From assembly GCA_903911145.1 (NCBI GenBank), contig CAIWCD010000003.1, forward strand, positions 98,582 to 162,581: a stretch of 64,000 bases of DNA, written 5' to 3'. Each line of letters opens with the position of its first letter. Position 1 is the stretch's first letter. Below the pieces are notes generated by a model. The model saw nothing but the letters and a program-made list of their open reading frames with translations, was not told the DNA's origin and did not search any database. A program made the position numbers and the translations under genes. Positions 44,837-53,257 of the stretch are shown here, piece after piece. The stretch comes from an uncultured delta proteobacterium (lineage in GTDB: Bacteria; Myxococcota; Myxococcia; Myxococcales; 40CM-4-68-19).

Positions 44837-46630
44837 ATGGACAATCGTGCGTCACCGGAAGCTGCGCTGCCTGAGCTTGCACCGAAGAAGAGTTCGATCC
44901 AGGTCATCGCGCTACCGTTCGCCTTCTCTCTAGTGCTGGCGGCAATCGGCGCGCTGCCGCAGGTGCGCGAGAACGCCACGCAGTTCGCGTCGTTCCTGGT
45001 CGCAGCCGGCGCGATGTTCGTCTGGTCGGTGGCGCTGGCGATCTCGTCTTCGCAGCGAGGACGTTCGCTCTCCGCGAAGTTTGTGCTGCGCGGCCCGCAC
45101 TGGATGCAGCCGCTCGTACAGGGGTCGATCTACGTCTATTGGGGAATGCACTGGTCGCAGGTCGGCCGCTCGCTGCCGCTGATCGCGGCGCAGATCGTCT
45201 TCGCCTACGCGTTCGACATGCTGCTCGGCTGGTCGCTCGGCGACGAGTACGAACTGGGCTTCGGCCCCTGCCCGATCATCCTCAGCATGAACCTCTTCAT
45301 GTGGTTCAAGCCCGACTGGTTCTACTGGCAGTTCGTCATGGTCGCGATGGGCTTCGCCGCCAAGCGCCTCATCCGCTGGCAGAAGGATGGCCGCCTCGCG
45401 CACATCTTCAATCCGTCGTCGCTCCCGCTCGCGATCGTCTCGATCGGGCTGCTGCTGACGGGCACGACTGAGCACACGTGGGGCCATGCGATCGCGAACA
45501 CCATCGCCCAGCCGACGCGCATCTACGAGTTCCTCTTCCTGCTCGCCCTGCCCAGCCAGTTTGTCTTCGGCGTGGCGACGATGTCACTGCCCGCGGTGGT
45601 GGTCACGGTGCTGCTCAGCCAGGTCTATTTTCTCGCCACCGGCAGCCCCTACTTCTTCGCGCAGCTCCCGCTTGCGGACCTCCTCGGCATGCTGCTGCTC
45701 TTCACCGATCCCTCGACTGCGCCCAAGAGCGAGACGGGCCGGGTCATCTACGGAATGCTCTATGGCCTGAGCGTCTTCGTCCTCTACGGAATCCTCGACA
45801 TCCTTCAGTTGCCGATCTTCTACGACAAGCTCCTCTTCGTCCCCTTCTTGAACCTCGGCGTGCGCGCGATCGATCGATGGGTCGCGAGTCCGCGAATGGC
45901 GCGCTTCGATGTCGCCCGCCTCGCGCCGCGCCTCATCGGGCGCAGTCGCAACGCCGCCGTGATTGGACTCTGGTCCGCTGCGTTCGTCGGGATGCTCGCG
46001 ATGCACGCGGTCGGCGACGTGAACCAGGGGAACCGGCTGCCGTTCTGGGTCAAGGCCTGCGCGGAGCATCGACGCAATGCCTGCCGCAATCTCGCGACCA
46101 TCGAGGGCGATCTCTGCGAGCACGGCTCGGGATGGGCTTGCAATGAGTACGGCATCGAACTGACACCGTCGGTCGGCTCGACGCAGAACATCGACCCGAA
46201 TCACGATCAGGCGAAGACGAGATTCAGCCGCTCGTGCGAACTCGGCATCCGTGCCGGATGCGCCAACGCGGCACTGGCAGCGCAGGACGCCAACTCGAGC
46301 GCGATGCAGCACGAGATGCCCGGCCCCGAGGAGTATGAGCACCTGATCGACAACCGCGGTCTGCCCGAGCAGCGGACCACGCTGCAGACGTGGCAGTGGG
46401 CCTGCGAGCAGGGATGGATCGATGCCTGCCGCAGAATCGAGGCGCTGACCGGCGCGGGACCATCGGTGCAGCTCGGACGCTTGGGGAACGCGTGCAAGCG
46501 CGGAGATCTCACCGCCTGCCGCACGCTCGGGATGATGTACCAGCGCGGAGAAGGCGCGCCGCGGGACGAGAAGCGTGCGCTCGCATGCACGCTGGGCGTG
46601 ATCGAGGGCTGCGTCGGAGAAGCGAAGTAG
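44837..46630 (+). CDS. NqrB/RnfD-like membrane protein (UnbU-like) with Cys-rich Sel1-type tail
   Basis: A 597-residue protein. Residues 1-390 carry about nine to ten transmembrane helices with the NqrB/RnfD family signatures FGPCPIILSMN, FNPSSLPLAI and LLLFTDPSTAPKSETGRVIYG. The FMN-attachment SGAT of true NqrB/RnfD is not evident. After the last helix (about 395) a region of about 200 residues has regularly spaced Cys (KACAEHRRNACRN, SRSCELGIRAGCANA, CEQGWIDACRRIE), resembling Cys-containing Sel1-like repeats that form a disulfide-bonded solenoid. UnbU of enediyne clusters belongs to this membrane family and pairs with UnbV, as here (48028). GAGGAGG precedes the ATG. Confidence 0.78.
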   Translation: MDNRASPEAALPELAPKKSSIQVIALPFAFSLVLAAIGALPQVRENATQFASFLVAAGAMFVWSVALAISSSQRGRSLSAKFVLRGPHWMQPLVQGSIYVYWGMHWSQVGRSLPLIAAQIVFAYAFDMLLGWSLGDEYELGFGPCPIILSMNLFMWFKPDWFYWQFVMVAMGFAAKRLIRWQKDGRLAHIFNPSSLPLAIVSIGLLLTGTTEHTWGHAIANTIAQPTRIYEFLFLLALPSQFVFGVATMSLPAVVVTVLLSQVYFLATGSPYFFAQLPLADLLGMLLLFTDPSTAPKSETGRVIYGMLYGLSVFVLYGILDILQLPIFYDKLLFVPFLNLGVRAIDRWVASPRMARFDVARLAPRLIGRSRNAAVIGLWSAAFVGMLAMHAVGDVNQGNRLPFWVKACAEHRRNACRNLATIEGDLCEHGSGWACNEYGIELTPSVGSTQNIDPNHDQAKTRFSRSCELGIRAGCANAALAAQDANSSAMQHEMPGPEEYEHLIDNRGLPEQRTTLQTWQWACEQGWIDACRRIEALTGAGPSVQLGRLGNACKRGDLTACRTLGMMYQRGEGAPRDEKRALACTLGVIEGCVGEAK

Positions 46631-46637
46631 TGAATCT

Positions 46638-46663
46638 AAATCATGACCACACGGTCATGATTT
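46638..46663. terminator. Bidirectional terminator
   Basis: A perfect 11-bp stem AAATCATGACC / GGTCATGATTT with a 4-base ACAC loop, between the convergent UnbU-like and antiporter genes. It has A/T runs at both bases, so it can work for either strand. Confidence 0.8.
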
Positions 46664-46675
46664 ATCGAGCGCGCC

Positions 46676-48022
46676 TCACGACTCGAGAGGCGCAGTGACC
46701 GCATCAGCCAGCGGCCGCACCTCTGCTTGCATCAGCCAGCGGATGAGCGGCGTGGCGATGAACGTGCTGGCGATCGCCATGACGACGAGCTTGGTGAACA
46801 TGCTTCGCGGGAGCACACCGAGTTCGTAGCCGATGTTGATCGCGATCAGCTCCATCAAGGCGCGCGTGTTCATGCAGACGCCGATGGTCAGCGCGCTGCG
46901 CGTCGGCTCGCCCGCCAACTTTGCTCCGAGGAAGGCGCCGCCGAACTTCGTCACGAATGCGAGCAGACAGACGAGGCCGCAGAGCCACCACTCGTGCGCG
47001 TTGTCGAGAGAGCCGATGTCGGTGCGCAGGCCCGTGAAGGCGAAGAAGACGGGAAGGAAGAGCGTGTTCACCAGCGGAGACGCGCGCCGTTTCCACTCGG
47101 AGACGACCTGCCGATCGTCGTGGAGCGCGAGCCCGATGCAGAAGCCGCCGATGATGGCGAAGACGCCGAGCGTGCTGGTGATGGCCGCGGAGATGAAGAG
47201 GACGATGAGGATCAGCGCGATCGCCCCTTCGCGAAGTTCGCGGTGGCGCTCGAGATGCGCGCGCAGCCAGCGCTTCAGCAGCGGACGCAGCGCAAACGCG
47301 ACGAGCGCGCCGTAGATGGTGAGGCCGGCGATGCGACCTGCGAGCCAGCTCCACGAGAACTGATCGCGGACCACCAGCGCGATCCCGCCGAGGAGGAGCC
47401 AGCCGATTACGTCGTCGATCGCGGCCGCGCCGATGGTGAGCGCGGCAGTGCGCGAGTGCGAAAGCCCCAGCTCCATGAAGATGCGGCCGAGGATGGGGAT
47501 GGCGGTGATCGACATCGCGATGGCGAAGAAGAGCTGGAAGCCGAGCAGCGGCGGTGGCAGCGATTCGGTGAGGCGGGCGTGGAACCAGGGCGCCGCGAGA
47601 TAACCGAGCGAGAACGGCGCGACGAGGCAGAGGATGCTCACGAGCGTGACGGCCTTGCGGTTCTCACGCAGGCGCGCGCCGAACTCGAACTCAAGGCCGA
47701 CCTGGAACATCAGCAGCACGAGGCCGATCTGCGCGATGGCGACGAAGGCGGGAGCGGCGATGGGATCGAAGATGCGATGCATCAGATTGGGAAAGGCTCG
47801 CGACAGGCAGCTGGGGCCGAGGAGAAGCCCGGCAAGAATTTCTCCCGACACCGGCGTCTGTCCGGTGCGGCGCACGGCGAAGACGACCACGCGCGTGACG
47901 AGGAGAATCGCGAGCAGCTGGATGAGCACCTGGAAGACCAGATGCTCCGCGCCCGCGCCCACGGCGGACGCGGCAGGTGCTTCGGGCGCAGCGATGAGCG
48001 AAAGCAGGATCGAGGCGAGCAT
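46676..48022 (-). CDS. CPA2-family cation/proton antiporter
   Basis: A 448-residue membrane protein with about 12-13 helices. GEILAGLLLGPS, FQVGLEFE and GAAAIDDVIGWLLL (with the adjacent Asp pair of the ion-binding site) are diagnostic for the KefB/NapA-type CPA2 branch; the C-terminal half has FIATPLIRWLM. There is no C-terminal RCK/TrkA domain, so it is the short Na+/H+ or K+/H+ form. It should couple ion and proton movement at the inner membrane. It lies five bases after the SCO1-UnbV gene and is probably co-transcribed with it, which suggests a link with envelope redox or transport. Confidence 0.88.
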   Translation of the reverse strand: MLASILLSLIAAPEAPAASAVGAGAEHLVFQVLIQLLAILLVTRVVVFAVRRTGQTPVSGEILAGLLLGPSCLSRAFPNLMHRIFDPIAAPAFVAIAQIGLVLLMFQVGLEFEFGARLRENRKAVTLVSILCLVAPFSLGYLAAPWFHARLTESLPPPLLGFQLFFAIAMSITAIPILGRIFMELGLSHSRTAALTIGAAAIDDVIGWLLLGGIALVVRDQFSWSWLAGRIAGLTIYGALVAFALRPLLKRWLRAHLERHRELREGAIALILIVLFISAAITSTLGVFAIIGGFCIGLALHDDRQVVSEWKRRASPLVNTLFLPVFFAFTGLRTDIGSLDNAHEWWLCGLVCLLAFVTKFGGAFLGAKLAGEPTRSALTIGVCMNTRALMELIAINIGYELGVLPRSMFTKLVVMAIASTFIATPLIRWLMQAEVRPLADAVTAPLES

Positions 48023-48027
48023 CGGTA

Positions 48028-50556
48028 TTACGGCTCCGTAATACGCAGAACTGCGCCAGGCTTGAACGGGCCGCGCACGACCTGCTCTTTGCCGCTCGGC
48101 CAGCGGACCTTGACGGACTCAGCGCTGCTTGCGTCACCGAGCCCGAAGTAGAGCGGAAGACTGCTCTGCGCGAGGTATCCCGACTTGCCGTCGTTGAGCT
48201 GCACCTGCGTGTGCGCGCCCGACTTCACCGTCACGATGGCTCCGATTCCGTCGCGATTGCTGCGCGTGCCGACGAGCTTCAGCGAGAGAGAATGGACGGT
48301 GTGGCGCTGCGCGAGGTCGCTGATGAAGAGCTGCGGAACGTCGTTGTAGTTGTTGGTCACGATGTCGAGATCTCCATCGCCGTCGACATCGAAGATCGCG
48401 GCCGACCGCGAAGCGCGCGAGGCCCACGCGGTGACGTGGCCGTGGCGTGGCGTGCGCGGCTTTGGCTGGTCACCGACCATCACGGGGCTCGGCTCTCCTC
48501 TGCAGAGATCCTGCTGCGCGTCAGCACCATCGCACTCGAGTTCGATCCACGGCGTCGAGAGGCGCGCGCGCGGCTCGATGCCAACGACGTACTCGGCGTC
48601 CGCGAATCGCTTGCCGCCTTCGTTGAGCAGCAGTGAATTTCCCAGATAACGGAACGGATAGTTCATGCCTGACGCGATGAAGAGATCAGGCCAACCATCC
48701 GCGTTGAGATCGCCCACGCTCGGTCCCCACGGCCAGCCGTTCTCGACGTTCGCGGCGTCGGAGTTCTCGACGAACTTTGCGCCACCTTGATTGGTGAAGA
48801 GCGCGTTGCCGAGCACGTGGTGGCCGTCGGTGGCGAGGAATCGAGGTGGGAACATCGTCGCTGGATCGTGCTTCTTCTTCTCGTCGCCCGGCTGCAGCTC
48901 GCTCGACATGTCCGTGTGCATGTCGGTGACGAAGAGGTCGAGCTTGCCGTCGCCGTTCCAGTCGAACACCGACGCGCCCATCGCGCCCCACGGCGTCGAG
49001 GGGAAGATCTCGCGAGAGACGCGCGCGAACTTTCCGCCGCCGAGATTGTGCCAGAGCTCGTCGTGGCCCTGCATCGAGAGGACGTAGAGATCGGGCTTGC
49101 CGTCGCCGTCGTAATCGAACGCCACCGCCTCGCCCGACCAGGCCGTGTGCATGAGGCCCGAGCTCTCGGTGACGTCGGCGAACTTGTTGCCGCCGAGATT
49201 TCTGTAGAGGATCGAGCGCTCCGATCGCTCGCTGTGCAGGTGTCCCGCGAAGGCGTCGAGCACGCCTTCATAGGGGCTGCCCTCGCGCTTCTTCTCGGTG
49301 GTGTACTGGCCGACGTTGGTGACGAAGAGATCGAGCAGGCCGTCGCCGTCGAAGTCGAAGAAGACCGCGCCCGATGAATGTCCGTGCGTTCCCGCGACGC
49401 CGGCCTTCGCGGTGATGTCGGTGAAGTGGCCGTGGCCGTCGTTCTCGAAGAGGAGATTTCCGTCGCGGATGCAGGTGACGAAGAGATCGGGATCGCCGTC
49501 GTTGTCGATGTCCGCGAACGACGCGCCGACGCAGGAGCGGTCGCCGATCGCAAGGCCCGCGCTCTCGGTGATGTCCTCGAATTTTCCGCCGCCGAGATTT
49601 CTGTAGAGCGCGCTCTTGCCGATCTGGTTGACGAAGAAGATGTCGGGCAGGCCGTCCCCGTCGACATCCGCGACTGCGATGGCGGTGCCGTGATCGTAAT
49701 GGATCGCGCGGTAGTACTTGCCGACGTCGATGCTCGAGGTGTGACGAAACGCGATGCCGCTCGCGCCGATCTGGTCGGTGAAGGAGAAATCGTGCGCAGC
49801 CGCGATCGTGCTCGCGCCCGCCACCTGCGCGGCTTTGCGCGCGGCGAGCCAACTCGGATGCTCGAGATCAGCAGGCACAAAGAGATCGTTCGGCGGCGGT
49901 TCTGCGAGGAGCTTTCCGAGATCGGAAGCGAGATCGGCGCGGCCCTCAGGAGTGAGAGAATCGTAGGCGCCGCGAACGCGACCGAGCTGATCGACGAGGA
50001 GGAAACTCTGGCTGTGCATCACCGGCATCGCAGGGTCCTGGCCATCGGCAACGGCGAGCTTGAAGCCCTTCTCGATCAGCGTGCGGACCGCGCTGCGCGT
50101 GCCCGAGAGGAATCGCCACTGTTTCGAATCCGCGCCGTGATCCGCCGCGTACTTCGCGAGCACGCTCGGCGTATCGAACTCGGGATCGACGCTGAAGGAG
50201 ACGAGCTGGATCGCACTCTGCGCGGGCTGCGCGGCGAGCTGCTTTGCGAGCTCGGCGAACTTCGCCGTGATCAGCGGACAGGTCGAACCACAGCGCGCGA
50301 AGATGAAGTCGGCGATCCAGATCTTGCCGCGCAGTTCGGTGAGGCCCGTCGATTCGCCGCGCTCATTCTCGAGGACGAAATCGGGCAGCGTCGCGAGGAT
50401 TGGCAGAGAGGCCTTTGGCTGCACGAAAGCAGGCGCAGGCGGCGGGTGTGATGCGGCAGGTGCAGTCGAACCGCGGAGTCCCTGCACGACCAGCGCGCCC
50501 GCGGCGAACGCGAGCAGCCCGGCGAGGATCATGATCGTGCGCGCATTCAGCTTCAT
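48028..50556 (-). CDS. SCO1/SenC domain fused to FG-GAP and ASPIC/UnbV domains
   Basis: An 842-residue exported protein with an N-terminal anchor (about 7-27). Residues 50-235 are a complete SCO1/SenC thioredoxin-fold domain with the copper or thiol ligands Cys89 and Cys93 (CGSTCP) and His181 (VMHSQSF). From about 265 to 720 there are FG-GAP/VCBS propeller repeats with Ca sites (DVDGDGLPDIFF, DFDGDGLLDLFV). The last 80 residues are an ASPIC/UnbV domain (GIGAIVTVKSG and VKVRWPSGK). SCO proteins metallate CuA sites or act as thiol reductases; UnbV proteins are common in enediyne and other clusters with unknown role. The stop of the upstream cupredoxin gene overlaps its ATG. Confidence 0.88.
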   Translation of the reverse strand: MKLNARTIMILAGLLAFAAGALVVQGLRGSTAPAASHPPPAPAFVQPKASLPILATLPDFVLENERGESTGLTELRGKIWIADFIFARCGSTCPLITAKFAELAKQLAAQPAQSAIQLVSFSVDPEFDTPSVLAKYAADHGADSKQWRFLSGTRSAVRTLIEKGFKLAVADGQDPAMPVMHSQSFLLVDQLGRVRGAYDSLTPEGRADLASDLGKLLAEPPPNDLFVPADLEHPSWLAARKAAQVAGASTIAAAHDFSFTDQIGASGIAFRHTSSIDVGKYYRAIHYDHGTAIAVADVDGDGLPDIFFVNQIGKSALYRNLGGGKFEDITESAGLAIGDRSCVGASFADIDNDGDPDLFVTCIRDGNLLFENDGHGHFTDITAKAGVAGTHGHSSGAVFFDFDGDGLLDLFVTNVGQYTTEKKREGSPYEGVLDAFAGHLHSERSERSILYRNLGGNKFADVTESSGLMHTAWSGEAVAFDYDGDGKPDLYVLSMQGHDELWHNLGGGKFARVSREIFPSTPWGAMGASVFDWNGDGKLDLFVTDMHTDMSSELQPGDEKKKHDPATMFPPRFLATDGHHVLGNALFTNQGGAKFVENSDAANVENGWPWGPSVGDLNADGWPDLFIASGMNYPFRYLGNSLLLNEGGKRFADAEYVVGIEPRARLSTPWIELECDGADAQQDLCRGEPSPVMVGDQPKPRTPRHGHVTAWASRASRSAAIFDVDGDGDLDIVTNNYNDVPQLFISDLAQRHTVHSLSLKLVGTRSNRDGIGAIVTVKSGAHTQVQLNDGKSGYLAQSSLPLYFGLGDASSAESVKVRWPSGKEQVVRGPFKPGAVLRITEP

Positions 50557-51107
50557 CGTGATTCCTTCTCTCTGTCGTGAACCCACGCCTGAAACGCGGC
50601 CGGCTCCTCGATGACGAATCGGCCGCGCGTCTTCTCGGTGTGCGGCAGACCGCACATCTCGTCGCCGCGGAACTCATAGCTGCCCGAGCGCTCGGCGCGG
50701 AATTGGAAACGTCCTGCAACACCGGGCGCCGCGAAATCGCGCAACTGAAGACCGGGCATGGCGAAGAGGCAGATGAAGTCGCGGCTCTCGAGGGAGAGTT
50801 CGACATTCGCGCCGAGCGGCAGATGAACCTCGCGGCCGGTCGCGACTTCGCGGACCGCGCCTGGCGCGGCCTGGAAGAGATAGGCCGCACTCCACGCGGT
50901 GTCCTGCGCTTTGACACTCACCTGCACGACGTCGATCGGGATCTCCTGCGGCGGACGCGCGCAGCCGGTCGACACGAGCAGCGAAAGCGCGAGCCCACGT
51001 CCGCACTGCGCGCGGGAGCGCAGACGATTCGATGCGTCGGTTGGATGAGTCGCGCGCAAGGCGCGGGAGAGTGAAGCGAGCAGGCAGGGCGCGTCAAATC
51101 GGCGCAT
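50553..51107 (-). CDS. COX2-like cupredoxin lipoprotein with degenerate CuA site
   Basis: A 184-residue exported protein. After a basic N-terminus of about 40 residues and a hydrophobic stretch there is a lipobox-like LLVSTGC (Cys49), then a cytochrome-oxidase-subunit-II-type cupredoxin fold (VSVKAQDTAWSAAY, SLESRDFICLFAMPGL, FRAERSGSYEF). In true COX2 the CuA loop is CxxxCxxxH. Here the first Cys is Gly (RGDEMCGLPH) and the early His of the HSFW-type strand is Cys, so a binuclear CuA centre is unlikely, though a mononuclear Cu or thiol site is possible. It overlaps the SCO1-UnbV gene by four bases: a copper chaperone beside its usual client fold. The start is uncertain. Confidence 0.7.
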   Translation of the reverse strand: MRRFDAPCLLASLSRALRATHPTDASNRLRSRAQCGRGLALSLLVSTGCARPPQEIPIDVVQVSVKAQDTAWSAAYLFQAAPGAVREVATGREVHLPLGANVELSLESRDFICLFAMPGLQLRDFAAPGVAGRFQFRAERSGSYEFRGDEMCGLPHTEKTRGRFVIEEPAAFQAWVHDREKESR

Positions 51108-51155
51108 GCGCGCGGCCGCTCTTGACGCGCGACCGCGTGTGATAGAGGCGGAGCC

Positions 51156-52337
51156 ATGGCGAGCATCTACACATCGACCCCGTTCAGCCCCGAAGAGATC
51201 GCAGCGCTGCAGAAGCCCGATCCGCAAGCCGCCTACGCGGAGATGATGAAGACGTGCCCGGTGCACCGCGGACCGGACGGGACGATCACGCTGATGCGCA
51301 TGGAGGATATCGTCGCGGTGGCGCGCAGGCCGGACGTCCTCGGCACCGGTGCGCACGGGCCGACGATGGGCGGCGCGCGCAAGCTCATCCCGCTCGATCT
51401 CGATGGACCCGAGCACATGAAGTATCGGCGGCTGCTCGATCCGCTCTTCTCCGGCAAGCGGGCCGCCGCGCTCGAGCCGGTCGTGCGCGAGCTGGCGAAC
51501 GAGCTCATCGACGCGTTCATCGACAAAAAGGAAGCGGACCTCTCGCCCGCGTTCTGCCAGGCGCTGCCTTCGCAGATCTTCCTGCGCCAGATGGGTCTGC
51601 CGGCGAAGGACCTCGCGATGTTCGTGGAGTTCAAGAATGTCATTCTCGGACATCTGCCGCCGATGCCGCTGCCGGAGCGGATGGCGAAGATCCGGGCCGC
51701 GAGCGCGCGCTGCTACGAGTATCTCGGCGCGGCGCTCGACGAGCGGATCGCCCGCCCCACCGACGATCTCCTCGGCCAGCTTCTCGTCGCCGAGGTCGAC
51801 GGCGAGAAGCTCACGCGCGAGCAGATCCTCGACATCGGCTACCTCATGGTGATCGCGGGGCTCGACACGGTCGTCGCGTCGCTCGCGTGCGCGATCGCGC
51901 GCCTGGCCCGCATGCCGGAGCTTCGGCGCCGCCTCACCGCCAATCCCTCACTCTGGGGCGGCGCGGTCGACGAGTTCTTGCGATTCGAATCTCCCGCGCA
52001 GCGCAGCTTCCGCACCGCGACGCAGGATCTCCAGATCGGCGGCGAGACGATCCCCGCAGGCACGACGTTCTTCATCGCCTGGGCCTCGGCAAACCTCGAC
52101 GAGACGGCGTTCGAGAATCCGCTCACGTTCAATCCCGAGCGCAAGCCGAACGCGCACGTCGCATTCGGGAGCGGGTTCCATCGCTGCCTCGGCGTTCAGC
52201 TCGCACGCATGGAGCTGCGCGTGGCGCTCGAGGAGCTGCACAAGCGCATCCCCGACTACGCGTTCAAGCCGGGCCACGAGCTGGCCTTCATCGGGATGCC
52301 GCGGACCGTGAACGGGCTGCCGCTTCAGTGGCGGTGA
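51156..52337 (+). CDS. Cytochrome P450
   Basis: A 393-residue soluble bacterial class I P450. The I-helix oxygen-activation motif AGLDT, the K-helix ExxR (EFLR) and the heme loop FGSGFHRCLGVQLAR with the proximal Cys are all intact. Bacterial P450s of this size hydroxylate or epoxidise secondary metabolites and terpenoids. No ferredoxin or reductase gene lies beside it. It sits between the two halves of the ebo set and is divergent from the COX2-like gene (48-base gap). GGAG lies five bases before the ATG. It ends at a shared terminator with eboB. Confidence 0.93.
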   Translation: MASIYTSTPFSPEEIAALQKPDPQAAYAEMMKTCPVHRGPDGTITLMRMEDIVAVARRPDVLGTGAHGPTMGGARKLIPLDLDGPEHMKYRRLLDPLFSGKRAAALEPVVRELANELIDAFIDKKEADLSPAFCQALPSQIFLRQMGLPAKDLAMFVEFKNVILGHLPPMPLPERMAKIRAASARCYEYLGAALDERIARPTDDLLGQLLVAEVDGEKLTREQILDIGYLMVIAGLDTVVASLACAIARLARMPELRRRLTANPSLWGGAVDEFLRFESPAQRSFRTATQDLQIGGETIPAGTTFFIAWASANLDETAFENPLTFNPERKPNAHVAFGSGFHRCLGVQLARMELRVALEELHKRIPDYAFKPGHELAFIGMPRTVNGLPLQWR

Positions 52338-52367
52338 ATCCAGATTCACGAAATGAATTTGGATTCA
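52335..52367. terminator. Bidirectional terminator
   Basis: A 14-bp stem TGAATCCAGATTCA / TGAATTTGGATTCA (13 Watson-Crick pairs plus one G-T) with a CGAAA loop. It includes the P450 stop codon and lies five bases from the eboB stop; the two genes converge on it. Confidence 0.75.
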
Positions 52368-52372
52368 GGCGC

Positions 52373-53257
52373 TCAGCTCTGCACAACAGGCGTCTGCCCG
52401 CGTAGCACGGTGCTGCCCTGGAACATCTCGCGCTGGTCGATCTTCGGTGCGACGCCGAACTCGGCGACGTCGAAGCGCCCACTCTGCGCGAAGAAGTTCA
52501 CCGGGTTCTCCCAGAAGAGTTTTACGAGCGTCGCTTCGTCCACGCCATTGTCGCGCATCAGCGCTGCGGTCTTCGGCACTTTCAGCGGATCGGAGAGGCC
52601 CCAGTCGGCCGCGCTGTTGATGAGGATGCGCGCGCTGCCGTACTCACGCACCAGCGCGAACATGCGCGCCTCGTCCATCTTGGTGCCCGGATAGATCGAG
52701 TGCGCGGCCCAGCAGCCGGTCTTGAGAACGAGCGGCAGCGTGATCTCGTTGTTGTGATCGATGAGCGCCATCTCCTCGGGAAATCCAACTTCGCGAATCA
52801 GCGCGAGGCTGCGCTCGGTGCCGCGCTTCTTCTCCCGATGCGGCGTGTGGATGAGCGCGGGCAGGCCGTGCTTCTTCGCCAGCTCGAGCTGCTCGCCGAA
52901 GATCTTGTCCTCGACCGGCGTCATGTCGTCGAAGCCGATCTCGCCGACCGCGACGACGCCGTCCTTCTCGAGATAGCGCGGAAGCAGCTCGAGCACGCCC
53001 CGCGCGGTCGCGGCGTTGTTCGCCTCTTTGGGATTGAGCGCGAGCGTGCAGAGGTGGCGGATGCCGAACTGGCTGGCGCGAAACCGCTCCCAGCCGAGCA
53101 GCGTGAGAAAATAGTCCTCGTGCGTGCCGACGTGCGTGCGCGGCTGGCCTGTCCAGAAGGCCGGCTCGACGACGGCAGCGACACCGGCCGCAGCCATCGC
53201 TTGATAGTCGTCGGTGGTGCGCGACGACATGTGGATGTGCGGATCGAACAGCTTCAT
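52373..53257 (-). CDS. eboB: EboB, TatD-like metal-dependent hydrolase
   Basis: A 294-residue TIM-barrel amidohydrolase-superfamily protein. DPHIHMSSRTTDDY gives the HxH metal pair; GEIGFDDMTPVED (Glu), LIHTPHREKKRG (His), ALIDHNNE (His) and NSAADWGLSDP (Asp) complete a TatD-type binuclear site. EboB is one of the six conserved ebo proteins; its substrate is not known. The start at 53257 is supported by CAGGAG and overlaps the eboA stop by four bases. It is 8 kb away from the eboD-E-F-C block but on the same strand. Confidence 0.9.
   Translation of the reverse strand: MKLFDPHIHMSSRTTDDYQAMAAAGVAAVVEPAFWTGQPRTHVGTHEDYFLTLLGWERFRASQFGIRHLCTLALNPKEANNAATARGVLELLPRYLEKDGVVAVGEIGFDDMTPVEDKIFGEQLELAKKHGLPALIHTPHREKKRGTERSLALIREVGFPEEMALIDHNNEITLPLVLKTGCWAAHSIYPGTKMDEARMFALVREYGSARILINSAADWGLSDPLKVPKTAALMRDNGVDEATLVKLFWENPVNFFAQSGRFDVAEFGVAPKIDQREMFQGSTVLRGQTPVVQS

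Noticed and set aside
44837..46630. An Rnf or Nqr respiratory complex
   Set aside because: Only one NqrB/RnfD-like subunit is present; no other rnf or nqr genes lie nearby and the FMN-attachment motif is not evident.
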